64,000 nt of DNA from Desmospora profundinema (GCF_031454155.1 NZ_JAVDQG010000008.1:107711-171710); one strand, 5' to 3'. Shown: positions 26,179 through 36,221, counted from the first letter of the stretch. Notes: generated from the sequence alone by a model not told the origin. Translations and numbers: made by a program.

Positions 26179-27612
26179 ATGAACAACAAGATCATGGATA
26201 CGTCATACCGGATAGAAAAAGATTTTCTCGGGGAAAAAGAAATCCCTGTCCATGCTTATTATGGCATTCAAACATTACGTGCCACCGAAAACTTTCCCAT
26301 TTCCGGCTATCGGCTTCATCCCTCTCTTATTTGTGCCATGGCGATGGTAAAAAAGGCGGCCGCCATGGCGAATATGGATATCGGTCGTCTAAACCCGCGA
26401 TTGGGAAATGCGATCCTTACAGCAGCTCAGGAAATCATCGATGGAAAGTGGCACGATCAATTTATCGTGGATCCGATTCAAGGCGGAGCCGGAACCTCCA
26501 TCAATATGAATGCCAATGAGGTGATCGCCAATCGCGGACTTGAACTTTTGGGAGAACAAAAAGGGAACTATTTTCAATTAAGCCCCAATACCCATGTCAA
26601 CATGGCTCAATCCACGAATGACGCTTTTCCCACCGGCATTCATATCGCCACCCTTTACCTGTTGGAAAGATTGCTTGTCACCATGCAGGAGATGAGCGAT
26701 GGGTTTCAGCAGAAAGCGAAAGAGTTTGATCCCGTCATTAAAATGGGACGGACACACCTGCAGGATGCCGTTCCCATACGTCTAGGCCAGGAGTTTGAAG
26801 CCTATCACCGGGTGTTGGAACGTGACATCAAGCGAATTAAGCAATCCCGTCAACATCTGTATGAGGTCAATATGGGTGCGACGGCCGTTGGAACAGGACT
26901 AAATGCTGATCCGCGTTATATCCGGATCGTTGTAAGACACCTTGCGGATATCAGCGGATTTCCCTTGGTGAGCGCCGATCACCTGGTGGATGCCACCCAG
27001 AACACGGACACGTATACCGAAGTTTCCGCTGCACTTAAAGTTTGTATGATGAATATGTCCAAAATGGCCAACGACCTGCGATTAATGGCCTCCGGTCCCC
27101 GTGCGGGATTGGCTGAGATTTCATTACCGGCCCGCCAGCCCGGTTCTTCCATTATGCCTGGGAAAGTGAACCCCGTGATGGCGGAGGTGATCAATCAGGT
27201 TGCTTTTCAAGTCATCGGTAACGACCACACGATTTGCCTTGCGTCTGAAGCCGGGCAACTGGAGTTAAATGTGATGGAGCCTGTGCTCGTATTTAATTTG
27301 CTTCAATCCATCAGTATCATGAACAACGCATTTCGTGCGTTTACGGATTACGCCCTGGCCGGAATCGAGGCGAATCAGGAAAAGCTAAAAGAAAATGTGG
27401 AAAAGAGCGTCGGCGTGATCACGGCGGTCAACCCGCACATCGGATACGAAGTTGCTGCTCGAATCGCGCGGGAGGCGATCCTAACCGGTCGCTCCGTCCG
27501 CGAATTGTGCTTGAAATACAATGTCCTGAGTGAAGAGGAACTCGATTTGATCTTGGACCCATACGAAATGACACATCCCGGAATTGCAGGGGAAAGCCTG
27601 TTGGAAAAATAA
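26179..27612 (+). CDS. ansB: aspartate ammonia-lyase
   Basis: 477 residues. Converts aspartate to fumarate and ammonia. Fumarase/aspartase superfamily signature GSSIMPGKVNP near 324; TSINMNANEVIANRG near 105 and NPHIGYE near 430 also fit. The frame opens at 26131 within ansA, but ATG 26179 (MNNKIMDTSYRIEKDFLGE) matches the family. Ends before a strong terminator. Confidence 0.95.
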   Translation: MNNKIMDTSYRIEKDFLGEKEIPVHAYYGIQTLRATENFPISGYRLHPSLICAMAMVKKAAAMANMDIGRLNPRLGNAILTAAQEIIDGKWHDQFIVDPIQGGAGTSINMNANEVIANRGLELLGEQKGNYFQLSPNTHVNMAQSTNDAFPTGIHIATLYLLERLLVTMQEMSDGFQQKAKEFDPVIKMGRTHLQDAVPIRLGQEFEAYHRVLERDIKRIKQSRQHLYEVNMGATAVGTGLNADPRYIRIVVRHLADISGFPLVSADHLVDATQNTDTYTEVSAALKVCMMNMSKMANDLRLMASGPRAGLAEISLPARQPGSSIMPGKVNPVMAEVINQVAFQVIGNDHTICLASEAGQLELNVMEPVLVFNLLQSISIMNNAFRAFTDYALAGIEANQEKLKENVEKSVGVITAVNPHIGYEVAARIAREAILTGRSVRELCLKYNVLSEEELDLILDPYEMTHPGIAGESLLEK

Positions 27613-27660
27613 GTGGAACCGAAAGATAAAAGGGGAAAAGCGTCCGTCGACAGGGGCAAA

Positions 27661-27702
27661 AACCCGGTACTCTGTACACTCAGAGTACCGGGTTTTGTTT
27701 TT
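27661..27702 (+). terminator. ansAB terminator
   Basis: AACCCGGTACTCT/AGAGTACCGGGTT, a perfect 13-bp stem, then a T-rich run. Confidence 0.95.
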
Positions 27703-27857
27703 GTGCGTGTGTCGTCAAGGGGGGACTTTGTAACAGATAAAAATAGCCCACGAATCGGGGCTGTTTTTGCATTTGAAACGCTCCGTCTGCGGGCAGACCG
27801 GTAGACTGTTTCAGAAGGTTGCGCTTTTATCATAATCGTTTCGTTTTAACGGATTCA

Positions 27858-28127
27858 TTACCAGCTGGCTTTTTTCACACCGGGGATTTGTCCCTTGTGG
27901 GCTAGTTCGCGGAATTTGATGCGAGATATGCCAAATTTCCGCATGGTACCGCGGGGGCGTCCCGTAATTTCGCAACGGTTGTGAAGGCGAGTGGGGGAAG
28001 CGTTTCGAGGCAGCTGGGAAAGCGCTTTGTAATCCCCTTTTGCCTTCAATTCCGCCCGTTTGGCGGCATATTTCTCCACCGTTTTCTGCCGTTGTTTCTC
28101 CCGCGCTATCTTTGATTTTTTTGCCAT
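27858..28127 (-). CDS. rpsN2: alternative zinc-free 30S ribosomal protein S14
   Basis: 89 residues, starts [14 protein letters not shown] and has [22 protein letters not shown] near 50-70. The zinc-ribbon cysteine pairs of the primary S14 are missing; only one Cys remains. In Bacillus the equivalent (YhzA) is repressed by Zur and replaces the zinc form when zinc is scarce. A Zur box overlaps its promoter here. Terminal SW motif is typical. Confidence 0.93.
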   Translation of the reverse strand: MAKKSKIAREKQRQKTVEKYAAKRAELKAKGDYKALSQLPRNASPTRLHNRCEITGRPRGTMRKFGISRIKFRELAHKGQIPGVKKASW

Positions 28128-28143
28128 GGTCTCACTCCTCTCT

Positions 28144-28199
28144 TTATAAGAATCATTACGATTTATGTGAATGATAGTCCCTATAGAACGGTTTGTCAA
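28144..28199 (-). promoter_or_regulatory. rpsN2 promoter with Zur box
   Basis: On the minus strand TTGACA (28199-28194), 17 nt, TATCAT (28176-28171). The 21-bp Zur site covers 28144-28164; its right arm ATTACGATTT matches the Bacillus consensus fully, the left arm is degenerate. Placement at +1 fits repression by Zur. Confidence 0.8.
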
Positions 28200-28246
28200 C
28201 CGGCGGTACCCACTTATCTTTTCCTAACCGCCGGTGTTCGATTGGT

Positions 28247-29434
28247 CTAGTCGGGCTCGACTTCATTCGCCCGTAAGATCCGCTCCGCTCCGCGGCGGGC
28301 ACCGGCAATATTTCTAGAAACGGGACCTAATTCAAGTTCTGCCAAGCATCCGGTAACCGATAGGCCCGGGGCCCACTCCAGGTGGGGAGAAAGGATGGGA
28401 TAGCCGCAATGGTGGCACTGCAGGCTCCACTTTTCCACGGTTGGTTTTAACCACTCCATCCCTGGAGGGCTGGTATGAAACCCGGTTGCCAGGATGATGG
28501 ATCCTGTTTCAGGTAGGTTATTTTTTTCTTTGGCATAAAGGTGGATACGTTTTTTATTGAATGTTGCCGAATAAACCTCCTCTGTGTATATGTCAAGCCT
28601 TCCTTTTTGTTCCGCCTGCTTCAACTCCGCGTGCACATCTGAAGGCATGGATCCCCGGTGGCGTGCTTTCTGGATCAGATTTCGCCGCTGTTGATAATCG
28701 TTTATTTGTTGAAATGAACGCATGTTTTTGGGGCCAAGCCATCCAGGATCAGAATCAAACTGATGAATGCGCAAGCAATGACGGGTAATCAGGCGTGTTT
28801 CTGCAGGGTAGAGCTTGCTAAGCCGAATAGCGGCATGGGCAGCACTGATTCCCCCGCCGATGATGGTGACAGGAGTGGGAAGCTCGGTTAAGTCCGGGGA
28901 GGGGGAACTGAAGAGATGAAAAACGCTGGCACCTTGCCTTTTCAGACTCTGGCTCCACTTCGGCCAAAAGGGACGTTCACTTAACCCCATAGCCAGCACC
29001 ACCCGTTGACTATCGATCTCACGACCATCCTTCAGGAGAACACGCCATCCACTCTTTCGTCTAGCGAGGCCGGCAGCTTGCCCTTTAACCCAGGATTCCT
29101 TCAGTTGGATGGATTCCAAAACATGAAGACAGTGCCGATTGAACAGTTCCAGAGACGGGCGTTCCTGAGGAAAAGTAAACGTTGACCATGCCCATCCCTG
29201 TGGCGATTGAGCGTATTTGCGCAGCGCAAAGGGGTCGACGTCGATATGATGAACCGCCGGTGAACGGAGAAAAGGCATCTTCAGGATCTCCGTCAAGCGA
29301 AACCACTGGTGAAGCGGATCCGAATGGGGATCGACAACGGCCATCCGGTCTACTGATGTTTTTCCTGTTCGTAGCAGATAGGTGGCCAGGGTACAACCTT
29401 GGATTCCCCCTCCGATAATTGTCCATTCCAACAT
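28247..29434 (-). CDS. FAD/NAD(P)-binding flavoprotein, monooxygenase-like
   Basis: 395 residues. Two Rossmann motifs: GGGIQGCTLA at 8-17 and GGGISAAHAA near 193-202, with ATGFHTSPPG near 325, the arrangement of the lysine N-monooxygenase/SidA-like and thioredoxin-reductase-like flavoproteins. A C-x2-C-like CHHCGY lies near 343. Substrate unknown. It sits in a group of Zur-linked genes, with COG0523 GTPases and a ferredoxin that could donate electrons. A weak Zur-like sequence at 29456-29470 lies 22-36 bp upstream. Confidence 0.8.
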   Translation of the reverse strand: MLEWTIIGGGIQGCTLATYLLRTGKTSVDRMAVVDPHSDPLHQWFRLTEILKMPFLRSPAVHHIDVDPFALRKYAQSPQGWAWSTFTFPQERPSLELFNRHCLHVLESIQLKESWVKGQAAGLARRKSGWRVLLKDGREIDSQRVVLAMGLSERPFWPKWSQSLKRQGASVFHLFSSPSPDLTELPTPVTIIGGGISAAHAAIRLSKLYPAETRLITRHCLRIHQFDSDPGWLGPKNMRSFQQINDYQQRRNLIQKARHRGSMPSDVHAELKQAEQKGRLDIYTEEVYSATFNKKRIHLYAKEKNNLPETGSIILATGFHTSPPGMEWLKPTVEKWSLQCHHCGYPILSPHLEWAPGLSVTGCLAELELGPVSRNIAGARRGAERILRANEVEPD

Positions 29435-29542
29435 CCCGGTTATCCTCCATATAGATCATAACTTATACGAATAATAACTTGCGGATCCCCCTTTTTCAAG
29501 AGGGGGTTATGATTCATCTATTCACTTATATAGAGTGGTTAT

Positions 29543-29608
29543 TTGACATTTTAAAGTGGAGTGTATTAGACTGGTTTCAACAATAATAAAACATAATCAT
29601 TACGATTT
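29543..29608 (+). promoter_or_regulatory. promoter region and best Zur box, upstream of the COG0523 gene
   Basis: AAAACATAATCATTACGATTT at 29588-29608 would exceed the limit to quote in full context; the core CATAATCATTACGATTT matches the Zur consensus, 18 of 20 specified positions over the 21-bp site. TTGACA at 29543-29548 may be the -35; -10 is unclear (TATTAG at 29564). The box lies where transcription should start. Confidence 0.8.
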
Positions 29609-29642
29609 ACTGAGTGGGGCATACATAGACGGAGAGAGAAGA

Positions 29643-29677
29643 AAGAGGATTTTAGGAATTGATCGGATCCTCTTTTT
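29643..29677 (+). terminator. attenuator-like hairpin in the leader of the COG0523 gene
   Basis: AAGAGGAT (29643-29650) pairs with ATCCTCTT (29667-29674), followed by TTT. It lies between the Zur box and the gene, so it could terminate the leader transcript. A competing antiterminator was not identified. Confidence 0.5.
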
Positions 29678-29738
29678 CGGGCGGAGACGGTGAGGAAGGG
29701 GAAGTCATCGATTCTCATATCCGAAAGCAGGGATGATA

Positions 29739-30731
29739 ATGAAAAAACATGGAAACGAACCGATCCCCGTGACGGTATTGACCGGATTTTTGGGAGCGGG
29801 CAAAACCACCCTTCTCAACCATGTGCTTACGGGCGATCATGGAGAAACAATAGCAGTGATTGTAAATGAGTTTGGTGAAGTGGGAATAGACAATGAACTC
29901 CTGCAAGGGTCGGAAGAGGAGATCGTTGAGATGAACAACGGGTGTATTTGTTGTCAAGTTCGCGGAGACCTCATCCGGATCCTGAACCAGTTGATCGAGT
30001 CAAATCATTATTTTGATCGAGTGATTATTGAGACAACGGGTTTGGCCAATCCGGGACCAGTGGCTCAAACGTTCTTCGTCGACGAGGGGATTGCTGAGGC
30101 CTTTATGTTGGACGCAGTCGTGACGGTAGTGGATGCGGTGCATGCGGACCAGCATCTGGATGAACAGGATGAAACCATGGAACAAGTGGCTTTCGCCGAT
30201 GTGGTGCTGCTAAATAAAATCGATTTGGTGAAGCATGAGGAGCTGGATCGATTGAAAAGGCGCTTGCGCTCCATCAATCCCATGGCCCGGTTTCACCAGA
30301 CCGTTTATTCCCGTATCGATCTGAAAGAGCTGCTGGGTATAAAAGCCTTTGATATCAAAAAGAAGTTGGAGCTGGATCCCAAATTTCTCGAGGGACACGG
30401 ACATCACCATAAGCACGACGATGATGTCAAGGCCTTCGTTTTGCGGGAAAACCGACCACTCGACCTAAAGAAAATCCAGCTTTTGTTTTCAATCTGGATC
30501 CAGGTGTACGGTCAGCGTATGTTCCGCTATAAAGGCTTTCTGGATGTTCAGGGCATGGAAGAGCGGGTCGTCTTTCAGGGCGTACACATGTTGTTTGGAA
30601 CGACCGTCGACCGAAAATGGAAACTGGGGGAGAAACGACAAAGTGAAATCGTGATTATAGGAAAAGACCTGAACTCAGCCGACTTCCAGCAACAGTTTTC
30701 CAAATGCTCCATCCAAGACGAAACGGCCTGA
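29739..30731 (+). CDS. COG0523 family GTPase, ZagA/YciC-like zinc metallochaperone
   Basis: 330 residues. G-loop GFLGAGKTT, the family-specific metal-binding GCICCQ near 70, and NKIDL near 150; a His/Asp-rich stretch (HGHHHKHDDD near 220) and the CobW C-terminal domain follow. Such proteins are thought to deliver zinc to enzymes such as FolE during starvation. ATG 29739 (MKKHGNEPIPVTVLTG) has better spacing than 29733. A Zur box precedes it. Confidence 0.9.
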   Translation: MKKHGNEPIPVTVLTGFLGAGKTTLLNHVLTGDHGETIAVIVNEFGEVGIDNELLQGSEEEIVEMNNGCICCQVRGDLIRILNQLIESNHYFDRVIIETTGLANPGPVAQTFFVDEGIAEAFMLDAVVTVVDAVHADQHLDEQDETMEQVAFADVVLLNKIDLVKHEELDRLKRRLRSINPMARFHQTVYSRIDLKELLGIKAFDIKKKLELDPKFLEGHGHHHKHDDDVKAFVLRENRPLDLKKIQLLFSIWIQVYGQRMFRYKGFLDVQGMEERVVFQGVHMLFGTTVDRKWKLGEKRQSEIVIIGKDLNSADFQQQFSKCSIQDETA

Positions 30732-30878
30732 ACCCTTTGGGGGACAGGCTGTTTCTTAATCAAAGAGCGTGGAATTCATGCAAAACGGATAAGGATGTCA
30801 TGATGGCGGGAGTGGATATTTTCTGAGGCGTTCCTTAGGAAGGAAGTCGGTGTGGATTTGGGGAATCAAGCCAGAGGT

Positions 30879-31832
30879 TCATGACTGTCGAGTCTCCAAT
30901 TCGTATAATTGGTGCTTCAACCGCTCTTCCTCAAGGTTTTCACCGATAAAAACGGTGATCATGGGCATGGAACTGTATTCAGGGGTGAACAAAGGAATGC
31001 CGTAAGCGTATTGGACGGATTGCAGCTGATGGGGATGTTCTTTCAATCGCAAACAGCCTTTCACCCGATACAGATTGTCCGGAGATTGGCGCAACCAACG
31101 CTCCAGTGCCTGCCGGTGGATGGGCCGGCTCCACCGGTAAGAAAATGTGCGAACATGTAGGTGATGGTGTACGTGGGCTTGTTCTCTCGGGGACTGGAAA
31201 TACGATGGCGATCCCCGGCCGGGCCGAGAGGTGTATAGTTCTGCCGTGTCGAAAGTGGCTTGATGGGTCGGGGTCAGGAATGCCTTTGGATTGATCTGTT
31301 GAATCTCAGAGATGGATTGTTCCAGTCTGTCCCCGGTAACCTGGTCTTTTTTGTTGAGCAGGAGTATATCGGAAAATCGGACCTGATCTTCCAAGAGCTT
31401 TTGCAAGCGGTTATTGAGACGTTGCCGGTCCTGCCAGCGAAGCAGGTCCACCACCGTTACTATTTTACAGATACGAAGATGAGGAACGGTCGACGGAGTG
31501 ACACAGGCATCCAGCACCTCGAGGGGATGGGCGACCCCGGTGGACTCGATGTAGATCACATCGGGTCGGAATTGCTGGTAAAGGTGGAGCAGCTGCTGGG
31601 TCAACTGGCTTTGGATCGTACAACAGATGCATCCGTTCAGCAATTCTTTCAGGGGGATCTCCCCGGGTACGGCGGCCGAATCCACCGAAAGGTCCCCCAA
31701 CTCGTTCATCAAGACGGCTACCCGTCGTCCACGGCGTCTTTCTTCCTCCAGCAAGAGACGCAAAAGCGTGGTTTTTCCGCTTCCCAAAAACCCGCTTAAA
31801 ATGTAGATCTCCACGTTGTTCCGATCCGGCAA
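30879..31832 (-). CDS. second COG0523 family GTPase
   Basis: About 317 residues. G-loop GFLGSGKTT, the motif NGCICCTIQ, NKKDQ, and the CobW C-terminal domain with several His (EQAHVHHHLHVRTF). Sequence is clearly different from the neighbouring COG0523 gene, so the two probably serve different client proteins. Start uncertain: TTG 31832 is spaced best from GGAGGG, ATG 31838 and GTG 31850 are alternatives. A Zur-like box lies at 31861-31881. Confidence 0.87.
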   Translation of the reverse strand: MPDRNNVEIYILSGFLGSGKTTLLRLLLEEERRRGRRVAVLMNELGDLSVDSAAVPGEIPLKELLNGCICCTIQSQLTQQLLHLYQQFRPDVIYIESTGVAHPLEVLDACVTPSTVPHLRICKIVTVVDLLRWQDRQRLNNRLQKLLEDQVRFSDILLLNKKDQVTGDRLEQSISEIQQINPKAFLTPTHQATFDTAELYTSRPGRGSPSYFQSPREQAHVHHHLHVRTFSYRWSRPIHRQALERWLRQSPDNLYRVKGCLRLKEHPHQLQSVQYAYGIPLFTPEYSSMPMITVFIGENLEEERLKHQLYELETRQS

Positions 31833-31860
31833 GACCATCCCTCCAACCACTCTACGGATT

Positions 31861-31881
31861 GAATCGTATTCATTCTGATTT
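31861..31881 (-). promoter_or_regulatory. Zur-like box upstream of the second COG0523 gene
   Basis: GAATCGTATTCATTCTGATTT plus flank gives 16 of 20 specified positions of the Zur consensus, with both arms recognisable (AATCGTA and TGATTT). Only 29 bp from the TTG start. It is also between two divergent genes. Confidence 0.65.
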
Positions 31882-32047
31882 TATGCTATCGGAAGTATAT
31901 CATATGGAAAGGCTTGTTTCATCTTTGTTCTCTTGAATAGATAAAGATGTCCGAAGAAAGATCTGCACGGGTTGAAATCGGTTATAAATAGTAACGGTTA
32001 TGAATGAAGAAGCGGTAGAAGAGTCTGGGGAAAAGGAGGAGAATGGG

Positions 32048-32419
32048 ATGACCACCTGGGATCTTTCCCAAACAAGACACCATATCCTGATCTGTAACGG
32101 AGGAAGTTGTTTAAAACGGGGAGCGGATGAAGTCACCTGCGCCATCCGTGACGAAATTTCACGTTGCGGGGAAGACCAGCGGATCCATACCACGCGGACG
32201 AAGTGTAACGGCCGATGTGCCGATGCCTGTGTGGTTATCGTTTATCCGGAGGGTTCGTGGTTTAAAGCAGTCACACCTGAAATTGGGAAGGCGATTGTCC
32301 GTGAGCACCTGCTCCAATGTACTTCTCTTCTATCCCATATCAGCCATGTCTATGGTGAGGAACGATTTCTTCGCCAGCCGGGGGTGCCTATCGGTGTGAC
32401 AAAGGAGAAAATGGATTAG
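32048..32419 (+). CDS. thioredoxin-like [2Fe-2S] ferredoxin
   Basis: 123 residues. Cysteine spacing CNGGSC (residues 15-20) and CNGRCADAC near 56-64 fits the thioredoxin-like ferredoxin family (NuoE-like). These pass electrons to unknown partners and often lie near cobalamin or metal genes. AAAAGGAGGAG stands 7 nt before the ATG at 32048; the frame is open to 32000. The stop codon lies within a dispersed repeat copy. Direct repeats CGGTTATAAAT and CGGTTATGAAT at 31978 and 31994 precede it. Confidence 0.82.
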   Translation: MTTWDLSQTRHHILICNGGSCLKRGADEVTCAIRDEISRCGEDQRIHTTRTKCNGRCADACVVIVYPEGSWFKAVTPEIGKAIVREHLLQCTSLLSHISHVYGEERFLRQPGVPIGVTKEKMD

Positions 32420-32476
32420 GGCGTGTTTGATCAATCCTTTCTTCTCATGGAAAATGAATGACCAGACAGGCCCTAG
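32416..32476. repeat. palindromic copy of a dispersed repeat
   Basis: TTAGGGCGTGTTTGATCAAT at the left end and CTAGGGCCTGTCTGGTCATT (reverse strand) at the right end form an imperfect inverted repeat around CTTCTCATGG. Related copies are at 2454, 39731, 44277 and 46971. The left end supplies the ferredoxin stop codon. Confidence 0.6.
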
Positions 32477-32615
32477 TCGAGATCTTTCCAAGGAAACGCC
32501 GTCTGTGTGAGAAACCCTTATCCCAAACCGATCCTTCATGGTAAAATATACTTCTGGATCGAACGTTTGCGTAAGTGTAGACGTTCACATACAACCAGGG
32601 AAAGGGGGGAGCGCC

Positions 32616-35600
32616 TTGCATCTGAAACGACTGGACATGGTGGGGTTTAAATCTTTTGCCAACCGTACGGAGCTGGAGTTTGTGCCGGGGGTGACGGCGG
32701 TGGTGGGCCCCAACGGGAGCGGTAAGAGCAATGTGACCGACGGCATCCGTTGGGTGCTGGGGGAACAAAGCGCCAAATCGCTCCGAGGTGCGTCCATGCA
32801 GGATGTGATTTTTTCCGGGAGCGATTCCCGTAAGCCCGTGGGCTATTGCGAGGTTTCCATCACTTTTGACAATCAGGATCAGAAGTTGCACCTGGATTAC
32901 GGCGAAGTGACGGTGACCCGGCGCGTGTACCGTTCCGGAGAGAGCGAGTATTACATCAACAAACAGGCCTGCCGTCTGAAGGATATCACCGAGCTGTTCA
33001 TGGATACGGGAATCGGAAAAGAGGCCTACTCCATGATCGGTCAAGGGCGGATCGATGAGATTCTGTCCACCAAATCGGAGGACCGCCGCGCCATCTTCGA
33101 GGAAGCGGCGGGCATCGTCAAATACAAGTCGCGCAAAAAAGAAGCGGAAAAAAAGCTGGATGCCACGGAACAAAATCTGGCCCGGATCGAGGACTTGGTA
33201 AGCGAACTGGAAGACCAGGTAGCACCATTGGCCGAACAAGCGAAAGTAGCCAAACAATATAAAGCGCTAAAGGAAGAACTGACCCACACAGAGATCGGTT
33301 TGTATGTACATAGGATTGAGCATTTGCACCAACAATGGGAAGAAGCCCAAGGCGCTCTCCAACAGCTGCGAGAAGAACAGTCCCGCTTTGCCGCTGAGGT
33401 GAGCGGACGGGAAGCGGAGTTGGAAAAGCTGCGCTGGGAGATTCAACAAAAGGAGCAAGAGGTGGAGACCCTGCAAGGAGCGTTGCTCCGGGTCAGTGAG
33501 GAGCTGGAGAAGGCGGAGGGGCAGCGGGAGGTGCTCCAGGAGCGGGCTCGAAACCGCTCCGCCACCATCGTGCAGATGCGGGAGCGGCTGGAAGAGCTGG
33601 AGGCGGAGGAATCTCGTCTGAAGCAGGAGCAATCCCGTGGGCAGGAACGCCTCGCTCAAAAAGAGCGGGAACTGAAGCAAGTTCAGGCGAAACTGTCGGA
33701 TGCCGAAGCTCGTTTGTCTATCGATGGCCATGAAGGTGTCCAGGATCTGAACCGATTGAAAGAAGAGCTCTCCCGCCTTTTGCACGAGCGGACCCGTCTC
33801 GCCAGTGAAGGAGACCATATCGTCGAACGGTTGGCGCGGAACCGGGAGCAGCGGGAACGTCTTCTCACCCAGGAACGGCTGGACGGACAAGCCGAGGCGG
33901 ATCTTGCTTCCCGTCAAGCAAAATGGCGCAAAGAAGTGGAAGAAGTGGAGTCTGCCCTTGCTGCTTGCGCAGACCAATACAAAGAATGGTCCGGTAAGCG
34001 GCAAGTGCTGGAGACGGAACGAACGACGGCGGCCGGACGTCTCCGCCAGGCGGAACAACAAGTGGATACACTCCGTTCCCGCCGGGATATTGTGAAGGAT
34101 ATGGAAGCGGAGCATGCCGGTTTTTTCCAAGGAGTCAAGGAAGTGCTGAAAGCCAGAGACCGGGGACAACCGGAACTGGCCGGAATCCATGGGGCCGTCG
34201 CCCAGCTGATTCAGGTGCCGGAATCGTTTGAGGCAGCAGTGGAGACGGCTCTCGGCGGAGCGATGCAGCATCTGGTGGTGGAAAATGAACAGGTTGGTCG
34301 CCACGGGATTCGCTTTCTAAAGGAACGACGTGCCGGCCGGGCTACCTTTCTGCCCTTGGATGTGATCCGTGGCCGATCCATTCCCGCCCGGGACCGGGAA
34401 CGGGTGGAGGGGACTCCGGGCTTTGTGGGTGTGGCCGCCGAGTTGGTTTACAGCGAAGATCGCTATCAGGCCGTTCGGGAAAATCTGCTGGGACAAGTGT
34501 TGGTAGCCAGTGGGATGGAAGAAGCCAACCGAATCGCTCTCCTGATGGGTTATCGCTACCGTATTGTCACCTTGGACGGCGATGTGGTCAATCCCGGCGG
34601 GTCCATGTCTGGGGGAAGCCGACAAAAATCGAAAAACAATCTCCTGGGCCGCTCCCGTCAAGTGGAAGCGCTGGAGCGGGAAATCGAAGAAGCGCAGCGG
34701 GAGCGGGATCAGATTCAAAAGTGCCATGGGGAACTGCGGGAAGAAGGCGCGGCCATCGATGAGCGGCTGGATCGGCTGCGGAAAGAGGGAGAGGGGTTAC
34801 GCCTCCGGCAACAGGAGCTAAAAGGGGCCGAGCGGGAATGGGTGGTGGAACACCGGAATCTGACCCAGCAACGGGAAAAAACCCGGGATGATTTGGCCAA
34901 GCTGGATGAAGAGGAGCAAACCCTCGCCCGTCAGACGGAAGAACGCGACCGTCGATTGCAGGCGCTGTCCGAGGAAGAATCCCTACTGCGCCGCCGCATC
35001 CATGCTTCCCAGGAGCGCGTGGAACAACAGGCGTCGGAGAAGGATGAAACCAACCGGGAGATCACCGATTGGAAAATCCGACTGGCCCGTTTGCAACAAG
35101 AGCGGGAGTATCTGGCCGTCGATTGCACCCGTTTGCAACAAGAGCGGGAGCGGATCGGCGAGCAGATGACCGAATCCCGGGAAAAACTGCGGGAGCTAGA
35201 AGCAGGTGCGACCGACCACGGAGAAGAGAGCCGCCGGCTTGCGGCACACGCTGAAAAGTTGCGGGAGGAAAAAAACGCTGCCCAAGATGCCCTCGCCCGG
35301 GCCAAGGAGGAGCGTGATCACCTTCATCACCGCCGGGGCGAAGGGGAGCAAGCCCTGAAGGAACGGCAGAAAGGGCTGCGCCAGCAGGAAGAAGCCCTTC
35401 ATAAACAAGAAGTGCGAGTCAACCGGATGGATGTGGAGTTAAATCACCTGCTGGAGAAGTTGGCCGAAGAGTACGAGATCAGCTTTGAATTGGCCAAGGA
35501 GCGTTATCCCCGCCCAGAAGACCCGAAAAAAGCGGAACGGGATGTCCGTTCCCTGAAAGGGCGGATCGGGGCGCTGGGTGAGGTCAACCTCGGTGCCATC

Positions 35601-36221
35601 GACGAGCACCAACGGCTCAGCACGCGGTTGTCCTTCCTATCCGGGCAGCGGGACGACCTGTTGGAAGCCAAGGAAACCTTGTTTGGGGTGATCCGGGACA
35701 TCGAAGAGGAGATGTCCAACCGCTTTTCAACGGCATTTGAAGCGATCCGAATCGAGTTTCACGATGTATTCGTCAAGATGTTTGGTGGCGGCCGCGCCGA
35801 CTTATCGTTAACGGAACCGGACAACTTGTTGGAGACGGGGATTGAAATCACGGCCCAGCCCCCTGGGAAAAAGCCGCAAAACCTGGGGCTCCTCTCCGGC
35901 GGGGAACGGGCGTTGGCTGCCATTGCCCTGTTGTTCGCCGTCTTACGTTATAAGCCGGTCCCTTTTTGTGTGTTGGATGAAGTCGACGCAGCTTTGGACG
36001 AGGCTAATTTATCCCGCTTCACCCGTTATCTGAGAGAGTTTTCTCAGAAGACCCAGTTTATTCTTATCACCCACCGCAAGCGAACCATGGAAGGGGCCGA
36101 CGTCATGTACGGCGTGACGATGGAGGAAGCGGGGGTATCCAAGGTCGTCTCCGTCAAGCTGGAAGAGTTTGAAGGGGCGGAAGAAGCCGCTGTAGCCCGG
36201 CAGGAGGAGGATAGGGAATGA
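32616..36221 (+). CDS. smc: chromosome segregation protein SMC
   Basis: 1201 residues. Condensin ATPase. Walker [10 protein letters not shown] near 32-40, N-terminal coiled coil (about 165-500), hinge (about 500-660), C-terminal coiled coil, then signature [11 protein letters not shown] near 1088 and Walker [14 protein letters not shown] near 1125. TTG start at 32616 after AAAGGGGGGAG gives [14 protein letters not shown], like Bacillus. A 23-bp direct repeat (35086 and 35128) duplicates 14 residues of the coiled coil. Overlaps ftsY by 4 bp. Confidence 0.96.
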   Translation: MHLKRLDMVGFKSFANRTELEFVPGVTAVVGPNGSGKSNVTDGIRWVLGEQSAKSLRGASMQDVIFSGSDSRKPVGYCEVSITFDNQDQKLHLDYGEVTVTRRVYRSGESEYYINKQACRLKDITELFMDTGIGKEAYSMIGQGRIDEILSTKSEDRRAIFEEAAGIVKYKSRKKEAEKKLDATEQNLARIEDLVSELEDQVAPLAEQAKVAKQYKALKEELTHTEIGLYVHRIEHLHQQWEEAQGALQQLREEQSRFAAEVSGREAELEKLRWEIQQKEQEVETLQGALLRVSEELEKAEGQREVLQERARNRSATIVQMRERLEELEAEESRLKQEQSRGQERLAQKERELKQVQAKLSDAEARLSIDGHEGVQDLNRLKEELSRLLHERTRLASEGDHIVERLARNREQRERLLTQERLDGQAEADLASRQAKWRKEVEEVESALAACADQYKEWSGKRQVLETERTTAAGRLRQAEQQVDTLRSRRDIVKDMEAEHAGFFQGVKEVLKARDRGQPELAGIHGAVAQLIQVPESFEAAVETALGGAMQHLVVENEQVGRHGIRFLKERRAGRATFLPLDVIRGRSIPARDRERVEGTPGFVGVAAELVYSEDRYQAVRENLLGQVLVASGMEEANRIALLMGYRYRIVTLDGDVVNPGGSMSGGSRQKSKNNLLGRSRQVEALEREIEEAQRERDQIQKCHGELREEGAAIDERLDRLRKEGEGLRLRQQELKGAEREWVVEHRNLTQQREKTRDDLAKLDEEEQTLARQTEERDRRLQALSEEESLLRRRIHASQERVEQQASEKDETNREITDWKIRLARLQQEREYLAVDCTRLQQERERIGEQMTESREKLRELEAGATDHGEESRRLAAHAEKLREEKNAAQDALARAKEERDHLHHRRGEGEQALKERQKGLRQQEEALHKQEVRVNRMDVELNHLLEKLAEEYEISFELAKERYPRPEDPKKAERDVRSLKGRIGALGEVNLGAIDEHQRLSTRLSFLSGQRDDLLEAKETLFGVIRDIEEEMSNRFSTAFEAIRIEFHDVFVKMFGGGRADLSLTEPDNLLETGIEITAQPPGKKPQNLGLLSGGERALAAIALLFAVLRYKPVPFCVLDEVDAALDEANLSRFTRYLREFSQKTQFILITHRKRTMEGADVMYGVTMEEAGVSKVVSVKLEEFEGAEEAAVARQEEDRE

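Noticed and set aside
31260..31799. 179-codon plus-strand frame opposite the second COG0523 gene
   Set aside because: Antisense of the GTPase domain; the minus strand has G-loop and CICC motifs.
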